Assembly: GCA_900548705.1 (NCBI GenBank)
Contig: URLF01000030.1
Coordinates: forward strand, 1 to 28,225
From: an uncultured Porphyromonadaceae bacterium
GTDB lineage: Bacteria; Bacteroidota; Bacteroidia; Bacteroidales; Muribaculaceae
DNA: 28,225 nt
Direction: 5' to 3'
Under the pieces are notes generated by a model. That model worked only from the letters and a program-made list of their open reading frames with translations. It was not told the origin of the DNA and did not search any database. Position numbers and translations under genes: made by a program. Of this stretch, positions 23,783 to 28,225 are shown piece by piece; position 1 is the stretch's first letter, and each line of letters opens with the position of its first letter.

Positions 23783-25240
23783 TCAGAGAGCCGCAACCTT
23801 TTCAAGGGTGCGACGCAGCTGCTGGTAGAAACGCTCCACGGCGGGGATGTGCATACGCTCCGAAGGGGAATGCACGTCGCGCAATGTCGGGCCGAAGGAA
23901 ACCATGTCGAGTTCCGGATAATTCTGCTGGAACAGGGCACACTCCAGTCCGGCGTGGATACCCTTGATAGCGGGTTTCACACCGTAAAGTTCCTCATAAG
24001 CGTCGGAGGCCATCTTCATGATGGGGGAATCGAGGTTGGGAGTCCATGCGGGATATCCGTCGCCATGTTCCACCTCTGCGCCTGCCAGGAGGAAGAGAGC
24101 CTCGACCTGATTGGCGATGTCATACTTGCGGGAATCGACACAAGAACGCTGTGAGGTCGTCACCACAATCTTGTCGTCGGCAGCCATCTTGACTGAGGCG
24201 AGGTTGGTAGAGGTCTCGACAAGGTTCTCCATGTCGCGGCTCCATGACTGCACTCCGTGGGGGGCGCTGTAAAGGGCCATGATGAGGTTGCGGGAGGTCG
24301 CGGAGTCGATGGTGAAGTCAGGTTTGTCGACGCTCTCAAGGGTCAGCTTGAGGGTTGTCTCCAGTCCCTTGTACTCATTCTCGATGTCGGCCACATATTT
24401 GTTGAAGGCGATGCGGACATCCTCCTTGCGGGAGGTGTGGACACCGAACACCACATGGGCGGCGCGGGGAATGGCGTTGCGAAGGTTTCCGCCATCGATT
24501 TCAGCCACGCACACCTCGTCGTGGGCCTTCATGAGGTTGAAGAGGAAGCGCGAGATGAGCTTGTTGGCGTTGGCGCGGCCAAGGTGGATGTCACCTCCGG
24601 AGTGGCCTCCCAGACCGTCGCGCACGTCGAGGTTGAAGTAGTGGAAGTCAACCGGGGCGAAGGAACGCTTGTAGTTGAAGGTGGCCACGGTGTCGATGCC
24701 GCCGGCGCATCCCACAAAAATCTCCGCGTCATCCTCAGAGTCGAGGTTGATGAGGATGGAGCCTTTCAGCTCACCCTTCTCAAGATTGTTGGCTCCGGTC
24801 ATGCCGGTCTCCTCATCCATGGTGATGAGAGCCTCCAGCGGGCCGTGGACGAGCTTGTCGTCGGTCAGGATGGCCAGCGACGCGGCCACGCCGATACCGT
24901 TGTCTGCTCCGAGGGTGGTACCTTTGGCCTTCACCCATTCGCCGTCAACGACAGTCTCGATGGGGTTGTTCTCGAAGTCGAAGCCGGGATGGTCGCTCTC
25001 ACACACCATATCCATATGGCCCTGGAGAATCACTGTGGGGGCGTTCTCATGACCCGGGGTGGCGGGCTTGCGGAGAATCACGTTGCCGATTTTGTCGGCG
25101 TGGGCCTCGATGCCGTGTTCCTTGGCGAAGTCGAGGATATACTTGCGGATTTTCTCCTCTTTCTTGGACGGGCGGGGAATCTTCGTGATCTGGTCGAAGA
25201 TTTCAAACACCTCTTTGGGCTGAAGGTCTTTAACTTCCAT
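23783..25240 (-). CDS. pepD: Aminoacyl-histidine dipeptidase (M20/M28-type PepD)
   Basis: PepD is a cytoplasmic two-metal dipeptidase cleaving Xaa-His and other dipeptides. The 485-aa protein has the family length and signatures. These are H75 and D77 in LQGHMDMV, D113 in LGADNGIG, E143/E144 in MDEETG, D167 in NLDSED, GGHSGGDIH in the middle domain, and HAGLECALF with DVHSPSERMHI near the C-terminus. No signal peptide is seen. It is the first gene of pepD-muramidase-DUF4491. The 143-base upstream gap is AT-rich, with an imperfect -7 element only. Confidence 0.96.
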   Translation of the reverse strand: MEVKDLQPKEVFEIFDQITKIPRPSKKEEKIRKYILDFAKEHGIEAHADKIGNVILRKPATPGHENAPTVILQGHMDMVCESDHPGFDFENNPIETVVDGEWVKAKGTTLGADNGIGVAASLAILTDDKLVHGPLEALITMDEETGMTGANNLEKGELKGSILINLDSEDDAEIFVGCAGGIDTVATFNYKRSFAPVDFHYFNLDVRDGLGGHSGGDIHLGRANANKLISRFLFNLMKAHDEVCVAEIDGGNLRNAIPRAAHVVFGVHTSRKEDVRIAFNKYVADIENEYKGLETTLKLTLESVDKPDFTIDSATSRNLIMALYSAPHGVQSWSRDMENLVETSTNLASVKMAADDKIVVTTSQRSCVDSRKYDIANQVEALFLLAGAEVEHGDGYPAWTPNLDSPIMKMASDAYEELYGVKPAIKGIHAGLECALFQQNYPELDMVSFGPTLRDVHSPSERMHIPAVERFYQQLRRTLEKVAAL

Positions 25241-25353
25241 GATTAACTTTTAAAATATCTTTGGGATTTGAAAATTCTGTTAAATGTAGAGTTTCGATAC
25301 GGCTAAGTTACAAAATAAAAATGAAATTCCGCCAAAAATTGCCATAACTTTCT

Positions 25354-25361
25354 TATATTTG
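25354..25361 (+). promoter_or_regulatory. -7 element for the small membrane protein/OmpH operon
   Basis: TATATTTG at 25354-25361 matches TAnnTTTG and lies 22 bases before ATG 25384. No TTTG is found at the normal upstream distance. It lies in the 143-base divergent gap shared with pepD. Confidence 0.5.
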
Positions 25362-25383
25362 CGCCCAAATAGGCGTAAAACCG

Positions 25384-25590
25384 ATGAAAACCATCCTTGT
25401 CACAGTCATATCGGTGGTGTCGCTATTGGCGATAGCCATCGCCCTTATGGGGGTGAAAGCCTTGTTTGTCAAGGGAGGAAAATTTCCGACGGGTCATGTC
25501 CACGAGCTGCCCCGCCGGCGTCGCCAGGCCCTTGAACGCCTCAACAAGAAGAATAACAACTCAAAAAACAATATTCAGAGCCACCAATGA
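25384..25590 (+). CDS. Small single-pass membrane protein
   Basis: This is a 68-aa protein with one N-terminal membrane helix (about residues 4-24, ILVTVISVVSLLAIAIALMG) and a short basic tail. The stretch GVKALFVKGGKFPTGHV resembles a small membrane protein family I recall from Bacteroidetes (LFxKxGKFPxxHV), but function is unknown. The tail here (ELPRRRRQALERLNKK) is strongly basic and likely cytoplasmic or RNA/membrane-facing. Its stop overlaps the next start by ATGA, so it is coupled to the OmpH-like gene. A TAnnTTTG element lies just upstream. Confidence 0.8.
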   Translation: MKTILVTVISVVSLLAIAIALMGVKALFVKGGKFPTGHVHELPRRRRQALERLNKKNNNSKNNIQSHQ

Positions 25591-26243
25591 AAAAACTTGC
25601 TTTCGCCCTCGGGACCGCTGCTTTCGCCCTGACCTTGGCGAGCTGTTCCGGCAGTGAGGAAAAGAAAGAACAGGCCAGCGGCCAGGAAGCTCCCAAGACC
25701 GCAAAGGCAGAGGGGGAGAAGTTCGCCCCCACAACCAACATCCGATACTATGACATGGACTCGGTGATGGCCAACTATGATCTCGTCAAGACCTACAACG
25801 AGACAAATCTCCGCGCCACCCGTGAGCTTGAGAACGCCATGCAGAGCCGCCAGAGCGAGCTGCAGCGTCTGGCCTCGAACATCCAGCAGAAAGTCCAGTC
25901 AAACGGCTACCTCTCCGAAGCCTCATACAATGCCGACATGCAGGACCTCAACCGCAAGCAGCAGCAGGCCGAGACATACCTGGGCAACCTCCAGGCCCGC
26001 GCCCAGCAGGAGGCCCTCCGCCAGCAGCAGGAATTTCTCGACTCAATCAACAACTTCCTTGTCCACTACAACAGTGACAAGCACTATGACGCCATCCTGC
26101 TCTACTCCCCCGGCCAGTATTTCAACCCGGCCCTCGACATCACAGCCGATGTCATCGCCGGTCTGAACGCCCGCTACAAGAAGGCCGCTCCCGCCAAGGA
26201 TGACAAGAAAGCCGAAGACAAGAAAGAGGACGCCAAGAAATAA
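25587..26243 (+). CDS. OmpH/Skp-like lipoprotein
   Basis: Skp/OmpH proteins are periplasmic chaperones that hold unfolded outer-membrane proteins with long coiled-coil arms. The 218-aa protein has a lipobox (LASC, Cys20), a Glu/Lys-rich linker at about 22-45, and the OmpH-type core. That core starts NIRYYDMDSVMANYDLVK, followed by a long Gln/Ala/Arg coiled coil at about 75-155 and DAILLYSPGQYFNPALDIT. The end is a Lys/Asp/Glu tail (DDKKAEDKKEDAKK). A lipidated Skp-like protein differs from soluble E. coli Skp. Its start overlaps the preceding stop by four bases, and a strong terminator follows. Confidence 0.88.
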   Translation: MKKLAFALGTAAFALTLASCSGSEEKKEQASGQEAPKTAKAEGEKFAPTTNIRYYDMDSVMANYDLVKTYNETNLRATRELENAMQSRQSELQRLASNIQQKVQSNGYLSEASYNADMQDLNRKQQQAETYLGNLQARAQQEALRQQQEFLDSINNFLVHYNSDKHYDAILLYSPGQYFNPALDITADVIAGLNARYKKAAPAKDDKKAEDKKEDAKK

Positions 26244-26269
26244 CAGGCATCCCGACAACCACCGCATAT

Positions 26270-26308
26270 GACAACCCCCGGGGCTCCTTACGAACCCCGG
26301 GGGTTGTC
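26270..26308. terminator. Strong bidirectional terminator
   Basis: GACAACCCCCGGGG (26270-26283) and CCCCGGGGGTTGTC (26295-26308) make a perfect 14-bp stem with an 11-base loop, between the convergent OmpH-like and antiporter genes. The GC-rich core supports termination in both directions, although the flanking T-tracts are short. Confidence 0.8.
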
Positions 26309-26329
26309 TGTCATCATGTATGTGTGGAA

Positions 26330-27925
26330 TCAGCTTTTGCCCGATGAGGTCTGGTCATCCGGCTCGGAGGCTCCGGCCTCTTTTGCCTCATAAGCCTCCT
26401 GGGCCGCTTTCAGCTGGGCCTGCGATTCGGGATCGTTCTGCCAGTGGAAGGGAACGAAGTCGCTCTTGGGGTTGACCCACGAGGGCTTGCGGCAGGCGAG
26501 GATGATGAAGGGGAGTCCCACGAAGAGTATCACACCTCCGAAAAGCACCGCGTACCATACCGTGGTCGAACCCATCGCTATCTGGTCAGGCGGGAAGAAG
26601 CTCAGGACAAACGCCAGCAGCGAACCGAGGAAGCCGACACCGCCGACAAGCCACATCAGCCAGTTGCCCTTGCTGCCGATACGGAAGGGGCGTTTGGCAT
26701 TCTTCATGTTGTAACGCAGGTAGATGGCAGCCGCGAACATCATCAGGTAGGCGATGAGGTAGAGCAGCACGGTCAGCTGCGAGAGAATCTGGTAGAAGCT
26801 CTGGACGGATGGCATCACCACGAACAGCAGCGACAGCAATGTCACGGCGCAACCCTGGATAATCAGGATGTTCTTCTGGACACCGGCCTTGTTGGTCTTC
26901 TGGAAGAAGGGGGGAAGGTAACCGGCCTGTCCGACGGCGAACACACCTTTCGACGGGCCTGCGACCCATGTCAGCACACCGGCAAGCACGCCGAATGCCA
27001 GGGCGATGGCAATCACCGGAGTCAGCCAGTTGAGGTGGAAGGCCTCCATGTAGTTGTCAAAACCGACAAGCAGGCTCTGGACGAGGTTGATGTCCTTGGC
27101 AGGAATGATGATGCCCAGGGCGTAGGTGCCGAGGACGAAAATCAGCACTGTCACCAACGCGCCACCGAAGACAGCCTTGGGGTAGTTGACCGTCGGGTTC
27201 TGGATTTCACGCACATGCACGCCCGACATCTCCATTCCCGCATAGAAGAGGAAGATGGAGGCCGCCAGCACCACATTGTCGAAGTTGGTGAGGTCAGGGA
27301 AGAAATCGCCGTGGAAGTTCATCTCCGAGTGGCCGCCGATGGCGAGGTAGACGATTCCGCAGACAACGAGCAGCCCGGCGGGGATGATGGTACCGACCAT
27401 ACCGCCGATTTTGGAAATCTTGCCGACCCATCCCAGACCTTTCATAGAGATGAGGGTGGCAAGCCAGTAGATGGCGAGTACCACGATGATGGTGTAGTAC
27501 TTGTTGGCTGCCAGATGGGAGTCAGCGACATGGTCCATGCCGATGAAGGCCAGTGATACCGCGCCGAAGGTAAGCACCGTCGGGAACCAGATGGTGCTTT
27601 CAATCCATTGGAGCCAGATGCCGAGGAAGCCCAGTTTGCGCCCGAAGGCTTCACCGACCCAGCGGAACATACCGCCTTGCTGGTAGGGGAACATCGCGGC
27701 CAGCTCAGCGGCCACAAGCGATACAGGGATAAGGAACACCAATGCCGCGAAAAGATAGTAGAACGCCGAACTCATGCCATATTCGGCCTCGGCGGGAAGT
27801 CCTCGCAGGGAGACCACGGCCACGATGTTCATGATCATCAGGGTGCCTACCCCGAGCTTCGCGGCCGACTTGACGGTCGCCCCTTTCGACGAGGTCGTCT
27901 TCGGGACAGAAGGTTTTGTAGCCAT
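26330..27925 (-). CDS. APC-family amino acid antiporter (glutamate/GABA type)
   Basis: The 531-aa integral membrane protein has about twelve hydrophobic helices and a charged C-terminal tail. The N-terminal helix region VGTLMIMNIVAVVSLRGLPAEAEYG and PYQQGGMFRWVGEAFG match GadC/YbaT-like APC transporters. FLFYAGMEMSGVHVREIQNP is the typical helix 6 region. Such antiporters import glutamate or glutamine in exchange for GABA or glutamate. The glutaminase gene lies 45 bases upstream on the same strand, pointing to acid resistance or nitrogen use. Substrate is inferred from family and context only. Confidence 0.88.
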   Translation of the reverse strand: MATKPSVPKTTSSKGATVKSAAKLGVGTLMIMNIVAVVSLRGLPAEAEYGMSSAFYYLFAALVFLIPVSLVAAELAAMFPYQQGGMFRWVGEAFGRKLGFLGIWLQWIESTIWFPTVLTFGAVSLAFIGMDHVADSHLAANKYYTIIVVLAIYWLATLISMKGLGWVGKISKIGGMVGTIIPAGLLVVCGIVYLAIGGHSEMNFHGDFFPDLTNFDNVVLAASIFLFYAGMEMSGVHVREIQNPTVNYPKAVFGGALVTVLIFVLGTYALGIIIPAKDINLVQSLLVGFDNYMEAFHLNWLTPVIAIALAFGVLAGVLTWVAGPSKGVFAVGQAGYLPPFFQKTNKAGVQKNILIIQGCAVTLLSLLFVVMPSVQSFYQILSQLTVLLYLIAYLMMFAAAIYLRYNMKNAKRPFRIGSKGNWLMWLVGGVGFLGSLLAFVLSFFPPDQIAMGSTTVWYAVLFGGVILFVGLPFIILACRKPSWVNPKSDFVPFHWQNDPESQAQLKAAQEAYEAKEAGASEPDDQTSSGKS

Positions 27926-27970
27926 ATCTTAAATAGTTTGAAACAGTTGGAGAATAGGTTGATTGAAATG

Positions 27971-28225
27971 TCAGTCGGTGATGGTCACCCGGTCTCCGTT
28001 CATGATGCCGAGTCCGAGAATCTGCATGAACTTCTTGACCGCGGCCTGTGCCTTGACTGAGTTGCCCGCATCGTCGAGCGGGGGAGCGAAGGCGGCTATG
28101 CCGAGTACCCCGGGCAATACGCCAAGCACTCCGCCGCCGACACCGCTCTTGGCCGGGATGCCTGAGGTGTAGAGCCAGTCGCCCGAATGCTGGTAGAAGC
28201 CCACGGTAGAAATCATTGAAGTGAT
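27971..28225 (-). CDS. glsA: Glutaminase A, C-terminal part (gene runs out of window)
   Basis: Glutaminase hydrolyses glutamine to glutamate and ammonia. Only the last 84 codons lie in the window; the frame is open at the right edge. The visible part has the conserved GIPAKSGVGGGVLGVLPG and FAPPLDDAGNSVKA of the serine-dependent GlsA family and ends GIMNGDRVTITD. It lies 45 bases upstream of the antiporter gene on the same strand. The active-site serine region is outside the window. Confidence 0.93.
   Translation of the reverse strand: MTSMISTVGFYQHSGDWLYTSGIPAKSGVGGGVLGVLPGVLGIAAFAPPLDDAGNSVKAQAAVKKFMQILGLGIMNGDRVTITD

Noticed and set aside
1..28225. CRISPR arrays, tRNA or rRNA genes, insertion sequences
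   Set aside because: No regularly spaced repeats, cloverleaf-like segments, transposase frames or flanking inverted repeats were found by eye. Short or diverged ones could still be missed without a search.

Overview
The window looks like a chromosomal segment of a GC-rich member of the Bacteroidales, most likely Muribaculaceae or a close relative. This is inferred from three things. The promoters are of the Bacteroidetes type (TAnnTTTG, twice with an upstream TTTG at exactly 20 bases). Several families are largely confined to Bacteroidetes (DUF5063, DUF6377, DUF4491, OstA-like, DUF4369-type lipoprotein). There are few Shine-Dalgarno-like sites. No rRNA, tRNA, CRISPR array, IS element or phage gene was seen. 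All gaps between genes are shorter than about 225 bases.

Layout from left to right. (1) 1-1200: an AT-richer accessory operon on the minus strand. It holds a Fic-domain protein with an N-terminal helix-turn-helix, followed by an overlapping two-transmembrane gene cut off by the window edge. A perfect 30-bp palindrome plus a third half-site sits at its promoter and start codon. (2) 1244-7396: minus-strand housekeeping genes. yicC has its own terminator, then comes a stand-alone secreted GH53 galactanase, then gmk-nadD-DUF5063-ligA. The galactanase appears inserted into the common yicC-gmk-nadD order. (3) 7536-12429: plus-strand tsaB and dnaE, joined stop-to-start, then a thioredoxin. (4) 12571-14190: a minus-strand membrane-spanning TPR/HTH regulator (DUF6377) with a clear promoter. 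It is divergent from (5) 14337-19059, a plus-strand cell-envelope group: a SurA-like PpiC isomerase, an OstA-like protein with an LPxDS-repeat linker, and an M18 aminopeptidase. (6) 19133-22464: a minus-strand operon of greA, a HIT protein, a thioredoxin-like lipoprotein with no CXXC, and a glycosyltransferase. It is preceded by a long leader that can form three nested helices and a terminator-like hairpin. (7) 22511-25240: minus-strand pepD, an N-acetylmuramidase and a DUF4491 membrane protein. (8) 25384-26243: a plus-strand small membrane protein coupled to an OmpH/Skp-like lipoprotein, ending at a strong bidirectional terminator. (9) 26330-28225: a minus-strand glutaminase (partial) and a glutamate/GABA-type antiporter, a likely acid-resistance pair.

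Most of the window is core genome: replication and repair (dnaE, ligA), nucleotide and NAD synthesis (gmk, nadD), tRNA modification (tsaB), transcription (greA) and envelope biogenesis. The best candidates for undescribed biology are the Fic/two-TM operon with its operator and the structured greA leader. Neither can be proven from sequence alone.
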